From the NCBI RefSeq assembly GCF_900129215.1, contig NZ_FQUQ01000001.1, positions 930,001 through 994,000 of the forward strand: a DNA stretch of 64,000 nt, written 5' to 3'. The notes beneath the pieces are model-generated. The model made no database searches, was not told the DNA's origin, and worked only from the letters and a program-made list of their open reading frames with translations. The translations under genes were made by a program, and so were the position numbers. The stretch's first letter is position 1; the number at the start of each line of letters is the position of its first letter. This document shows positions 45,964 through 54,927 of the stretch, piece by piece. Source of the stretch: Pedobacter caeni. GTDB taxonomy: Bacteria > Bacteroidota > Bacteroidia > Sphingobacteriales > Sphingobacteriaceae.

Positions 45964-46896
45964 ATGAAAATTAACGCAAAACTGCTTTATTTCGCTCTTC
46001 CTGTTCTAATGCTTATTTTTTCTTGCAGCAAAAAAGATAACCCTGTAGAGCCACCAATTGAAAATCAGAAATTATTTAATGTAAATTTTAATGTCAGTGG
46101 TTTTACCAGTAACATTACTCCCTTACCTTCTTTTAAGTCTTCTACCGTAAACCAGGCAACGACTCAGGCAACTCCTAAACTTTCAGACCACATTTCCAGA
46201 CTAGAATATCTGATTTATAATTCCAGTGGGCAATTGCTTAAAGACACTGTTCAACTTAGTAACGCAACCAATTTTGGAACAATTGACCTGCAATTACCTG
46301 CAGGTGGTTATAAATCCGTCGTGGTTGGAACGAATGGCCCTCATAATATCTTAGAAAAACAAAACGTTGCAAATGTATTACTCACTCCTTATTCTCCCTA
46401 TAGTATAGGAGATTGGTTCAAACAAGTATCTGATTTTAAGGTTACTGATCAGGCTTTGAATCAAAGCGTTGTCCTTGATAGAGTGGTGGGTAAAGTTGGT
46501 TTTGTACTTACAGATGCAATCCCGAAGGATTTAGCTAAGATATCATTGGCTTTTACGTCCGGTTTGTATCTAAGATTAATTGGTTCCCTCGACCCTGGAA
46601 CATCAGTTCAAACTATTGATTTCCCACTTAAGGCCAGCCAGGAGGGTCTATTAAATTTTTCGTCTTCTACATTCGTTATACCATTGAGTAGTGGATCTAT
46701 CACAACTGATGTAAGCATCCGTGCATACAATACTTCTGGAACCCTGATCGTAGAAAAAATTGTTAAAAATGTGGTCATTGAGAGAAACAAACTGACCACT
46801 TTATCTGGTGCACTATTTACATCTTTACCTTCACAAACTACAGCCAACGTAACTGTAAATAGTGAGTGGAAACCTTCAACTACCGTTACTTTCTAA
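45964..46896 (+). CDS. FimB/Mfa2-like fimbrial-type lipoprotein
   Basis: 310 residues from ATG 45964, which begins the lipoprotein signal (LPVLMLIFSCSKKDNP, lipid Cys about 19); a longer frame to 45865 lacks a sensible N-terminus. The mature protein is beta-rich with RLEYLIYNSSGQLLKDT and LPAGGYKSVVVGTNG, then VIERNKLTTLSGALF near the end, the strand pattern of Bacteroidota fimbrillin-anchor proteins (FimB/Mfa2). Probably a surface lipoprotein; no fimbrillin neighbours are present. It ends before a terminator. Confidence 0.65.
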   Translation: MKINAKLLYFALPVLMLIFSCSKKDNPVEPPIENQKLFNVNFNVSGFTSNITPLPSFKSSTVNQATTQATPKLSDHISRLEYLIYNSSGQLLKDTVQLSNATNFGTIDLQLPAGGYKSVVVGTNGPHNILEKQNVANVLLTPYSPYSIGDWFKQVSDFKVTDQALNQSVVLDRVVGKVGFVLTDAIPKDLAKISLAFTSGLYLRLIGSLDPGTSVQTIDFPLKASQEGLLNFSSSTFVIPLSSGSITTDVSIRAYNTSGTLIVEKIVKNVVIERNKLTTLSGALFTSLPSQTTANVTVNSEWKPSTTVTF

Positions 46897-46976
46897 AAAT
46901 AAAAAGCCCACAATTTTATGCGCTTTTATAGAAGATGGTTTTCAGTCCGATACATTAGATATGAAATTTTAAACAG

Positions 46977-47006
46977 AAAAGCCTCAATGAAAATTGGGCT
47001 TTTTTT
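46977..47006 (+). terminator. Intrinsic terminator
   Basis: aaaagcctcaat (46977-46988) / attgggctttt (46993-47003), with one unpaired base and a T run to 47006, downstream of the fimbrial-type lipoprotein. Confidence 0.8.
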
Positions 47007-47086
47007 ATCCCATATGGATTGACACCCAAGGTAAAAATCAGTATTTAATTTTCAGGTCTTTCACAGCAGCAAACAAAACCATCAAG

Positions 47087-48202
47087 TCAATGTCTCCTCT
47101 TCCAAAAAGCGGAATCTTTCCAACGCATTTCTTCGCGGTAATATATTCGTTTATGCCTGGTATAATGTTCCCAGATTCGGTCGAGCTGATGTGTATAGCT
47201 GTTTTGGATTTCCAGGCCAGATTCCATCATCAATTCTGCAAGCTGAACAGCACCGGCCATTGCATTAAACATCCCTTGTGATGATAAGGGGTCAAAACTC
47301 ATGGCAGCATCACCAAGTGCCACCCACTGCTGCCCTGCAACCTGGGTAAGGCGGGTTGAGTTGGCCGAGACAGTTTGGTGAAAATTGATTACCCCAGGAT
47401 TTCTTTGAATGAGCTGTGCCATTTCCCGGTTAGTTTGTGCCAACCTGATAAACTGATCGACATTTTTCAAGGTATTCCTTTCTATCAGATCCGGGTCAGT
47501 CTGTAAAGCCAGAACTCTCCTGTTATTCGGTAAAGGCGCAGTATACCACCATCCAAATTCGCTTGCGGAAATGGTACTCATTTGATTGGCTTCCTGATTC
47601 GGCAGTGTTGCCCAGCAGCTAATTAGTTTATCGTATTGCTGGCGTCCGATACCTATTTTTCTGGCAAAGTGTGACTGTCGGCCACTGGCATCGATTACAA
47701 ATTTCGCCTTGATGCGGTAAAACGGATCATCTGATACCTCGTCTTTTTGGCTGGCTGTGATCCACCAATGATGATCTTCAAAATTGACGCTTCGTAATTT
47801 TGCGGGCCACAAACAATTGATCCCCCGTTGCACCGCGGTTTCGCGTAAATAGATCTCAAATGCCTGGCGATCCAAATGCCAGCCAAATCCATCAGGATTT
47901 CGCAAATGATCTACGATACGGACCTGTTCATTGCCCCAGCAAGATTGTGTGCCAATATGTTTTAGGTGCGGGTTTTGTTTGTTCGGTTGGAGCGATCTGT
48001 CTAATCCCTCTAATAAATCAAGCCGTTTTAAAATTCGTCGCGCTGCCGGAGCCAGGCATTCGCCTATTCGTTCCGGGGGGCTGTCTGTTTGATCAATTAG
48101 CATAATGCTATACGAATCGGCGAGGGCCATGGCAGCTGTACAACCTGCCACGCCTCCGCCGATAATCGCGATATCAACTTCCTTATCTGTTTCCGGTTTC
48201 AT
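47087..48202 (-). CDS. LodB/GoxB-like FAD-dependent CTQ-maturation protein
   Basis: 371 residues. The Rossmann motif DIAIIGGGVAGCTAAMALAD (10-29) binds FAD. GFGWHLDRQAFEIYL (about 125-140) and WVALGDAAMSFDPLSSQGM (about 295-315) are the hallmarks of flavin monooxygenase/tryptophan-halogenase-type enzymes. LodB and GoxB flavoproteins of this class are required to build the cysteine tryptophylquinone cofactor in LodA/GoxA oxidases. The gene starts 27 bp after the stop of the LodA-like gene, the arrangement expected for such a pair. The alternative, a stand-alone halogenase, is less likely given the neighbour and the absence of a halogenase WxWxIP motif. Confidence 0.82.
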   Translation of the reverse strand: MKPETDKEVDIAIIGGGVAGCTAAMALADSYSIMLIDQTDSPPERIGECLAPAARRILKRLDLLEGLDRSLQPNKQNPHLKHIGTQSCWGNEQVRIVDHLRNPDGFGWHLDRQAFEIYLRETAVQRGINCLWPAKLRSVNFEDHHWWITASQKDEVSDDPFYRIKAKFVIDASGRQSHFARKIGIGRQQYDKLISCWATLPNQEANQMSTISASEFGWWYTAPLPNNRRVLALQTDPDLIERNTLKNVDQFIRLAQTNREMAQLIQRNPGVINFHQTVSANSTRLTQVAGQQWVALGDAAMSFDPLSSQGMFNAMAGAVQLAELMMESGLEIQNSYTHQLDRIWEHYTRHKRIYYREEMRWKDSAFWKRRH

Positions 48203-48229
48203 GGAAAAAGTTAATGTTCATGATTATTT

Positions 48230-51200
48230 TTATTTAGGAATGAAACGGGAGAAGCGATTTGCCTTCTCGGTTATACCTACATTTCCTCCAGGAACCGGAT
48301 GATATTTCGTAACCAGTGGTTTTTCTGATTTCGGTGCTTTTGAAGACAATAAAGTCAGTAGTTTTTTAACACTTGGGCTGGTTTTGAAATCATCGGTCAA
48401 TTCCTGTTCAATTAATGTGAGCAGGTTAGTTTTCGCACTTTCTGTCAGATTTTGTTCGGTTAGTAATTCTTTATGCGATAAGCCTTTCACTGTGGCAGTT
48501 AACAGGTGCTGTAAGTTTGCACTCAAGGCATTTTGACTGTTTAAAATACCTTCTAAATCTTTCACAGCCTCTGCTAATAATGCGGCTTCCTGTTGTGCAT
48601 TTGGTGTAATCCCAACCTGCATTTTCGGTGGGAAGTTAGGGTCATTAGGTAGTCCGGGGCGTGCCTGAACTACTGCAAGCTTATCAAAATACTTTACCAT
48701 GCTGTTGATCTGGTTGGTATAATTTGGATCCTCACCGTCAAGTGGCAAATCAGCCATCCAATCTTTGCGATAAGCAAAAGCTTGTCTGCGTGTTTCTTCC
48801 GACAGGTTCGTATCTAACGATTCTTTATAGTGTTCCTCACTTAAAATGTTATTAGGAACTCTGGCAGGCCAAAAGGTAGGTAGATAAGGATCATAGGCTG
48901 AGGTATAGCCATCCCTGCAGCTCGCAGTATCGGTTTGCCAGGGAATCGCCATCCATCTGGTAATACCACCGGCTACTTGTCCGCCAAGTAAAGGACCCTT
49001 TGCTAAAGTGAACACATCGCTGTTCATCACCGGACCATAATAAGAGGAGTTTACCGGTGGTGTTTTAGGTGCATGTTTTAGTCGGAATGCAGACATATAC
49101 ATACCGGCAGTTCGCATTGGCCATGTCATTTCACAACCCGGGTGGAAGGCATCGGCCAGGCAGAATTCCATCGCTGCCCTGGTCAGCATATCTGGTTGGT
49201 CAGCAACGTCTAACTGATCTATTGTAATTGGCTCTGGTACATGCGGGCAACCGGTCATGTCGACAAAATCCGAATCAAAATCGCCTTTTACCCATTGGTC
49301 AATAAATTCTAATTGTAATTTAGATAATGTAGAATGCTGGCGCACAGAACCTAAAGACGGTATGCTGATGGCATCACCATACATCCATGGCCATAATTGG
49401 GGCGCTTCTGCACCTGATACCTCATAGCGACGGAAATTGTTAGAAATCGTACGGCGCATTTCCAGGTTTGCAGAAGATGGATCATTTAGTCTGACCATCC
49501 ATTTAGCGGTGGTGTAATCGAACTGGCCACCCCATCCAAATGCTGCTCCAAAACCTGCATTAACCCATTGGAGGTTAGTCATGCGTTGGAAAATAGGTAG
49601 TATGTCTTTCGTGAAGGAAGGTCTTTTTGGCCGGACCAGCATTCCGGCATCAATGGCCACATCTCTCATTAAATCCCACATGGTACGCACGGATTTCTGT
49701 AGCGGGGCATAATCAGGCGGTGCCGAAATTACCCATGCCGGGTCAACTTTAAGCTTAACACCTAAGTATTCCACATCGGCAGTAACAGGGCCATCAGAAA
49801 TATCATCATACCATCCTTCGTTGTTCGCAAAAGTAATGGCAATATCCCCGTTTAGATTTTTCGCTACACCATGACCTCCAAGCATAATTAACCTACCCTT
49901 TTTATCACTTCGCATTTCACCGAGATAAACGGTCTCCCCCTGGAATTTCCCTATAAATGGATGACCGGTTTCTACGCCCGCAGCGGTCAATGATTGATGT
50001 CCACCGTCTATGATCAGCGAGTTCCGGTCTCCCACGTTGATATTGCGTAACATGGAAGCTGGCGCGTCTACAGCATCCGGAATATCCAGTGCCATTTGAA
50101 ATTGATACCAGGATGATTTTTGGTTTGCTAAATGCGCATGCCAGACAATAGTGGCGTTATCGGCAGTCAGCTCTTTAATTGCCTTTCCGGCGGCATTAAA
50201 TCCGTAAATTCTGAATTCAGCAGCTTGTCGTTTTAATGCCCCGGTTTTATCCCGGTAAGCATAATCGTCCGTTAATGCGACCGGTTCTGAAACCAGGGGG
50301 CCAATAAAATATTCATCATCACTATTTCCTACACGCATCACTCCAATCGGGGGATATATACCGGCCGTAACAATGCAGTTGCTATCTTCGTCCGGATCTT
50401 CCTTAAAGGGAGGATTAATTTCATCGGGTTCGTCTAATTGTTGACCGTTGGCCTGATGGCGCGCTTCTGCACTTGCAGCATAAACGTCTTTTCTCGCTTC
50501 AGCAATCGATCCCAGCGGCTCATGTTGTGCTAAGGTTCTCCAGATGTTAAAAGCAAGGATGTTTCCAAATTCAGACTGGCCAATTGCCGAAATATCCTGT
50601 TGTGGGAATTCTAATTCGGCAATGCAGACATAAGGGCTTTCTTCTGTGCTCCAGACCTCCTGGGCATCATTAAGCGGCATGGTATCGTTTGTCCGGGGCT
50701 GAATTTCAAAACGGAACTTTGCGCTTTTATTACGCAGTCGCTGATGTAGGTCAAGTCCCAGATAATTGTTGTCATTAAAAACGGCACCATGATCGGTTTC
50801 ATCAGGTACTAAACGATATTTAACGATACTCGTTTCCCCCAACTTGAAAGGGAGTATTGCCCAATAACCGGCGCTCAGACAACTCGCTTCCACTTTTGTC
50901 ATCGCGTTAAGGATATCGGAAAGTTTCTTGTGCTTATTGATATAAGAGTCGTAGTCACGGTCTATGATCCCCGCGGTAGTGAAACTGCACATCTGCTGTG
51001 CATCTTTTGCGAAAAATCTGTCTATGTTTTGAAAGATGAAATCCGCGTTGTTGCCATCTCCAAATAATTTAGGACCTTCCACACCAAACAGTTTCAGTCC
51101 CAATCCCAATGTGGAGTGTATATCCGGTGAAGTTGGCCCGGTATCGCTGGAAAAGCGTGCCACACATTCGTAAACATCACCATCGAAAATACCCACCTTA

Positions 51201-51481
51201 TATTTGGGGTCGATGTCTTTTTTTATGGTGAAGGTTCCATATGCAATCCCATGCTGTTTTCTAAAAACGGCGCGTTCAGCAGGCATTTGCCCTTTTTCTA
51301 TCCTTGTCTTTTGTCCAATCTCGACGAACATCTCTTTGAGGCGTTCGGTTACCACTTCTATTGTGCCTTCGCTATCCCAGCATACTACATTATTTGCTGT
51401 CGCTTCGCCTTTAGTGGCTTTTTTCGCTGATGAAGATTCATTCTGCAGCGGACTTGTTTTTTTCTTTGATTTCTCAGTCAT
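48230..51481 (-). CDS. Fusion of catalase-like domain and LodA/GoxA-type CTQ-dependent oxidase
   Basis: 1083 residues, no signal peptide. Residues about 45-345 resemble the catalase family (ARFSSDTGPTSPDIHSTLGL; then PLGSIAEARKDVYAASAEAR with R330-xxx-Y334 matching the proximal haem-ligand pattern). The usual distal His position seems occupied by Phe (ERAVFRKQHG, F73, with H77 close by). Residues about 370-1010 resemble LodA/GoxA: an N-terminal IYPPIGVMRVGNSDDEYFIG, WHAHLANQKSSWYQF, then FCLADAFHPGCEMTWPMR (773-790) and RWMAIPWQTDTASC (842-855). C783 and W848 are 65 apart, the same spacing I recall for the LodA CTQ pair. LodA-type enzymes deaminate amino acids or amines and release H2O2, so a fused catalase-like domain could remove or use it. 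An all-in-one antimicrobial or self-protecting oxidase is an inference. A LodB-like gene follows. Confidence 0.85.
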   Translation of the reverse strand: MTEKSKKKTSPLQNESSSAKKATKGEATANNVVCWDSEGTIEVVTERLKEMFVEIGQKTRIEKGQMPAERAVFRKQHGIAYGTFTIKKDIDPKYKVGIFDGDVYECVARFSSDTGPTSPDIHSTLGLGLKLFGVEGPKLFGDGNNADFIFQNIDRFFAKDAQQMCSFTTAGIIDRDYDSYINKHKKLSDILNAMTKVEASCLSAGYWAILPFKLGETSIVKYRLVPDETDHGAVFNDNNYLGLDLHQRLRNKSAKFRFEIQPRTNDTMPLNDAQEVWSTEESPYVCIAELEFPQQDISAIGQSEFGNILAFNIWRTLAQHEPLGSIAEARKDVYAASAEARHQANGQQLDEPDEINPPFKEDPDEDSNCIVTAGIYPPIGVMRVGNSDDEYFIGPLVSEPVALTDDYAYRDKTGALKRQAAEFRIYGFNAAGKAIKELTADNATIVWHAHLANQKSSWYQFQMALDIPDAVDAPASMLRNINVGDRNSLIIDGGHQSLTAAGVETGHPFIGKFQGETVYLGEMRSDKKGRLIMLGGHGVAKNLNGDIAITFANNEGWYDDISDGPVTADVEYLGVKLKVDPAWVISAPPDYAPLQKSVRTMWDLMRDVAIDAGMLVRPKRPSFTKDILPIFQRMTNLQWVNAGFGAAFGWGGQFDYTTAKWMVRLNDPSSANLEMRRTISNNFRRYEVSGAEAPQLWPWMYGDAISIPSLGSVRQHSTLSKLQLEFIDQWVKGDFDSDFVDMTGCPHVPEPITIDQLDVADQPDMLTRAAMEFCLADAFHPGCEMTWPMRTAGMYMSAFRLKHAPKTPPVNSSYYGPVMNSDVFTLAKGPLLGGQVAGGITRWMAIPWQTDTASCRDGYTSAYDPYLPTFWPARVPNNILSEEHYKESLDTNLSEETRRQAFAYRKDWMADLPLDGEDPNYTNQINSMVKYFDKLAVVQARPGLPNDPNFPPKMQVGITPNAQQEAALLAEAVKDLEGILNSQNALSANLQHLLTATVKGLSHKELLTEQNLTESAKTNLLTLIEQELTDDFKTSPSVKKLLTLLSSKAPKSEKPLVTKYHPVPGGNVGITEKANRFSRFIPK

Positions 51482-52100
51482 AATTAAATTTTAGTTAAGG
51501 GTTCTAAAATGATAAATAGACTATTACACATTTTGAATATGCATTAACTAACTCCGCTTATGAAAAAGATAACTGGGTATTTGGGATTGAATTAAAGGAA
51601 GGGTATCGTTTAAACGATTCATTTGAGGAGAGGTTAATGTAATGTAATAGGGTTGATAGAATAAAGCTATAGAAAATATCTAACTATTTAATACTTTTTA
51701 TATAAACTATTGCAGATTAATATATGGCTATAACCAAACGAAAGCGCCCCCTTTCGCCAGAGCAAAGTGACTCCTCAGCGATTAAGAATGATTTTTTAGC
51801 TCTCCTTTGGACAAAGGCCCGACTACTTTTGTGATTTTTTTGCCCGCTCAACATCAGGACTACGGTATAAATCCTCAGATATAGACGACAGAGTAGAGAC
51901 ATGTACCTGTTCACCAAGACCATAAAATTGTTGAAAGCTCATTATGAGCGGTCTCCATTTTTATTTATAACCAAATCTACCATAATGGTATACTGTACAG
52001 AATCCGATTCTTGCGGTATTAAAGGTAACCTCTATGGTATCAATTTGGCATTGATCCCTCAATAGAGAGTATGGGCATTTGGCAAATGCCTGCAAAGAAA

Positions 52101-52135
52101 AAAAACGCCCCTAAACTATCTTTAGAGGCGTTTTT
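52101..52135. terminator. Bidirectional hairpin terminator beside tRNA relic
   Basis: aacgcccctaaa (52104-52115) / tttagaggcgtt (52121-52132), one mismatch, flanked by A and T runs. On the minus strand it directly follows the tRNA relic, as terminators follow tRNA genes. Confidence 0.75.
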
Positions 52136-52141
52136 ACTTGC

Positions 52142-52174
52142 TGGTGATCCCGCTGGGATTTGCACCTGGTGCAA
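52142..52174 (-). other. Degenerate tRNA 3' end (T-arm, acceptor and CCA), relic A
   Basis: On the minus strand the sequence ends cccagcgggatcacca, a tRNA T-stem, acceptor and CCA end. The T-loop reads ggtgcaaat instead of the canonical ggttcgaat, and no D-arm or anticodon arm can be traced upstream. It shares the 19-bp block 52141-52159 with relic B at 54859-54877. Confidence 0.55.
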
Positions 52175-52377
52175 AAGTCAACGTTTAAACAATATCTGGA
52201 TGGTTTTGTAATTCGACTCCCCGAATAAAGAACCTTTTATTTAATACATTTTAGCTGCAAACGTATGATTGTTCTATTTGGAATAGCCCTACTTTACTTC
52301 TACTTAAGGAAGAAACTACAACCCAATAATCAAAAACTAAAACTTTTACACTCAAATCTGATTTATGTAGAGTTGCG

Positions 52378-53061
52378 CTATTGTTTAGTAATTTCTCTTA
52401 TTTGCTCTTTTGTATATTCTTTATAAACCACGCCGAGCCTTAGTGCATTCTCTTCAACTGTAGAGTCAAAACCTGCTTCCTTCCGTCTTTTATTCACATT
52501 TTTAGCATCTTTAATAGGCATTACATATTCAAAAGGCTCTTTCTTGCCCGTTTTAGGATTATTGATCATTTCCATATATACTTGTGTGCCGTAAACTTGT
52601 TCTTTACCTTCACCAGTAAGCTTCCTGTCAAGCATCATGGCCGTGTACTTATAAGGTAATTCCTTGGCCTTGCCCGCCTTTTCTATTAGTTGATAATATT
52701 TTGGAATTTTATTTGAATGCTGTATTGCATAAAACACAGCCGTGTTTTCAGGTTCGCCCACCAGTGTTTTTCCTGGATAGCCATACTTTGTAATTATACG
52801 CTCTACCTTTTCGATGTTTATCGAATCAATTTTTTGCATAATTCTCCCCGCACTTTTATCCAGTACAGTTCTCGGGTAATTAAGTAATTGAGCAATAGCA
52901 TCTTTTCTTTCTTCCTTTACTTCTGAATCAAGGAATTCCCTTATACCCTGATCAGTCTGTAAAATGGTATCCAATTGCTTCTTTAATTCAACATTAACTG
53001 GTTTTTGAGCAAAGCAGCTTATACTAATGACTGTTAGTAACGATACGAATATTGTCTTCAT
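52378..53061 (-). CDS. DUF6624 domain protein, exported
   Basis: 227 residues with a signal peptide (MKTIFVSLLTVISISCFAQK). The DUF6624 part (about 90-200) has YGYPGKTLVGEPENTAVFYA and IQHSNKI, a DR element in MMLDRKLTGEGKEQVYGTQV, and RKEAGFDSTVEENA. Function unknown. It lies between two tRNA relics with an AraC regulator and a hypothetical gene, possibly a small transferred segment. Confidence 0.75.
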   Translation of the reverse strand: MKTIFVSLLTVISISCFAQKPVNVELKKQLDTILQTDQGIREFLDSEVKEERKDAIAQLLNYPRTVLDKSAGRIMQKIDSINIEKVERIITKYGYPGKTLVGEPENTAVFYAIQHSNKIPKYYQLIEKAGKAKELPYKYTAMMLDRKLTGEGKEQVYGTQVYMEMINNPKTGKKEPFEYVMPIKDAKNVNKRRKEAGFDSTVEENALRLGVVYKEYTKEQIREITKQ

Positions 53062-53135
53062 AATGGTAATGGGTTATTCTACCTATCAAAAGTACGTTTT
53101 AGCAAAAAGGCAAACAGGTATAAATCGGACAATCT

Positions 53136-53981
53136 TTACATTAGTTTAAAGACTGAACTTCCATTCCCCGGCAGGAAGGAAGCTCTTTTAAACTGCCTCA
53201 GTGAGCAGTCGGTAAATTGTACAAACTCTTTTCTGAAATGCGATGAATCGTAATAATCTTCTGTAAGTAAGAATCTATGGTACGAGTTAGTATTTTTTGA
53301 ATATCGGGCATCAAGTACATTTCTAAACCGAAGTATTTTTTTATACGTTGAAGGACTGCAACCAAAATACTTTTTAAAATATCTTAAGAAAGTTCTTTCA
53401 GACATACAGGCGATAGCTGACAGAGCTTGAACCGTCAATTTGTCGATTCCAGCCGTACTGTTAAAAATTCGCTCCAATGTATCCCCTTTGTGCTCGTTCA
53501 GACTTGACAAAAGGAATGCTTCCAGTTTTTCGATTCTTTTTTCTGGGGGTTTTGAAAAGAGCAGTGAGGCAAATTCAGTCCATGTAGATTCATTCAGCAG
53601 CTGATGCGACTTGCCTGCCATTTCTAAAAATGGAATTCCGAAAAAAAAATTGATGCCGCATGGGGTAAAATTAATACTTATCTCATCTACGGGATCATTA
53701 AATGTTATTAGTGTTGGGCGTGTTAGCCTACCCAATAAGATAATTTCCGGCCCCTGAGTATCATCTTTTGTGAAGGTAACTTCGTGTGGCTGTATCCGGA
53801 TCAAAGTATGGTTAAAAAACGCCAGGCAGATGCCCAGATTTGGAAACGCGGTATACCTTAACGGAAAGACCCCTCCTTTCTGGGATACTGTAAAACTGGT
53901 AATGTATCTTTTCAGTTTATCGGTAACGGGTATAATATTGGTAAACATATTTTTCAGGTTATCTAAAATAAACTTCGTCAA
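53136..53981 (-). CDS. AraC-family transcriptional regulator
   Basis: 281 residues from 53981, or from M12 at 53948 (MFTNIIPVTDKLKRYITSF). The N-terminal sensor (1-150) is beta-rich and has no known ligand signature. The C-terminal AraC domain (about 185-270) shows LTVQALSAIACMSERTFLRY for the first helix-turn-helix and LLTEDYYDSSHFRKEFVQFT for the second. It is encoded 74 bp upstream of the DUF6624 gene in the same direction and may regulate it. Confidence 0.85.
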   Translation of the reverse strand: MTKFILDNLKNMFTNIIPVTDKLKRYITSFTVSQKGGVFPLRYTAFPNLGICLAFFNHTLIRIQPHEVTFTKDDTQGPEIILLGRLTRPTLITFNDPVDEISINFTPCGINFFFGIPFLEMAGKSHQLLNESTWTEFASLLFSKPPEKRIEKLEAFLLSSLNEHKGDTLERIFNSTAGIDKLTVQALSAIACMSERTFLRYFKKYFGCSPSTYKKILRFRNVLDARYSKNTNSYHRFLLTEDYYDSSHFRKEFVQFTDCSLRQFKRASFLPGNGSSVFKLM

Positions 53982-54362
53982 AATGAAGATGCATCCTAAA
54001 GTTAATAAGATTGTAGTTTATTTGTACGCAAACTGTGCACATTCTGTTTTTTTGTTACAAAAAGAATTCGGAAAAAACTTACTCAACAAGGTTTACCAGT
54101 GTAAGAAACACGCCTTCGAATAATATCAGATGAAGCCAAGGTTAAGAGAGTTAAATAAATTCGTTCCTTCAAGTCCTCCCCAAGCTAAATTACTCGCGTT
54201 ATTTTTGGATAGATTCGGAAAAAGTAGCAAACATTAGTTTTTTCGTTCAAAAGACACGGTTCATTAAAGCATCTGCTAATAAATTATTTTTTAAAGGCTA
54301 ACACGTAATGTCATATATTTATGTGTTTGCAGAAATGTTGACCTGACCATAGATTATAAAGA
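53982..54362. other. Intergenic region with a short orphan frame
   Basis: 381 bp, A/T-rich, between divergent genes. A 35-codon plus-strand frame (54130-54237, starting MKPRLRELNKFV) is open but unrecognised. Otherwise only putative promoter sequence. Confidence 0.35.
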
Positions 54363-54782
54363 ATGAGTAATAATTTGGATAGCATTATTGTAGAATTGGT
54401 TGTCACCGCTTGCCAAGCAGAGGCAAACAATATTTGGATGCAAGGTGGCCTGGAAATAAGCCTGAATAATGAAAAACCATATACAGACAGTGACATTATT
54501 GATATAGACGAATTTTTGAAAAGCTTAGAACAAGATGGTGAATTTTTCATTTTTTCATGCCATTGTGGTTTACCAGAATGCAGTGGCTGGGAATTAGGAA
54601 TTCAGGTTTTACATTTGGAAGAAAACATCAAGTGGACCAATCCCAATAATGGAAAAACTTGGTGCTTTAGTAAGCAAAAGATAACAAATGATTTAATCAA
54701 CATTCGAGAAGAAATAGCAAACTACAAACAGTTCTTCAGTCAAAAAGATATAGCGTATGTGGGAGTTGGGTACAATTGGTGA
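54363..54782 (+). CDS. Hypothetical acidic protein with CxC/C motif
   Basis: 139 residues, cytoplasmic, acidic. It contains IFSCHCGLPECSGWELGIQV (about 62-81), a C-x-C-x(4)-C cluster that could bind a metal. The rest is helical with LINIREEIANYKQFFSQKD near the end. No family recognised. It ends just before a terminator and a tRNA relic. Confidence 0.6.
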   Translation: MSNNLDSIIVELVVTACQAEANNIWMQGGLEISLNNEKPYTDSDIIDIDEFLKSLEQDGEFFIFSCHCGLPECSGWELGIQVLHLEENIKWTNPNNGKTWCFSKQKITNDLINIREEIANYKQFFSQKDIAYVGVGYNW

Positions 54783-54790
54783 AGTTTTGA

Positions 54791-54840
54791 TATTCCCGTA
54801 AAAGCAAAAACCCCGCTAATCGTGCGATTGCAGGGTTTTA
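54791..54840. terminator. Hairpin terminator; copy 2 of the dispersed 49-bp element
   Basis: aaaacccc...cagggtttt with inner aatc/gatt. It has the same 49-bp context as 34305-34353 (41 of 49 identical). It follows the hypothetical gene and, on the minus strand, lies downstream of tRNA relic B. Confidence 0.7.
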
Positions 54841-54859
54841 TATGTTTTGATTCTAAATC

Positions 54860-54894
54860 TGGTGATCCCGCTGGGATACGACCCGGGATCCGAT
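54860..54894 (-). other. Degenerate tRNA 3' end, relic B
   Basis: Minus strand ending gtcgtatcccagcgggat then cacca. The T-loop has lost one T (ggg-tcgtat instead of ggg-ttcgaat). Upstream no tRNA body folds. It is in the same orientation as relic A, 2.7 kb away, with a terminator on its 3' side. Confidence 0.55.
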
Positions 54895-54927
54895 GTTATC
54901 CGGGACTGCAAGAAATGTTTTATACCA

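Larger units (their letters stand above)
51482..52377. other. Gene-poor stretch with relics between oxidase and DUF6624 gene
   Basis: 896 bp. It should contain the oxidase promoter near 51482-51700. A 39-codon minus-strand ORF (51823-51942, MSFQQFYGLGEQVHVSTLSS...) is followed in other frames by short open stretches, as in a decayed gene; I cannot name the source. The distal part holds a terminator and a tRNA 3'-end relic (listed separately). No intact gene is seen. Confidence 0.4.

Noticed and set aside
47087..48202. Flavoprotein as a stand-alone tryptophan halogenase
   Set aside because: The halogenase WxWxIP motif is not seen, and its position behind a LodA-like gene fits a CTQ-maturation role better.
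53770..54123. Plus-strand ORF opposite the AraC gene
   Set aside because: It overlaps a gene with clear AraC motifs and has no family features of its own.
52142..54894. Intact tRNA genes at the two CCA-ending sites
   Set aside because: Only the T-arm and acceptor end can be read. The T-loops are altered and no D-arm or anticodon arm precedes them on the minus strand.
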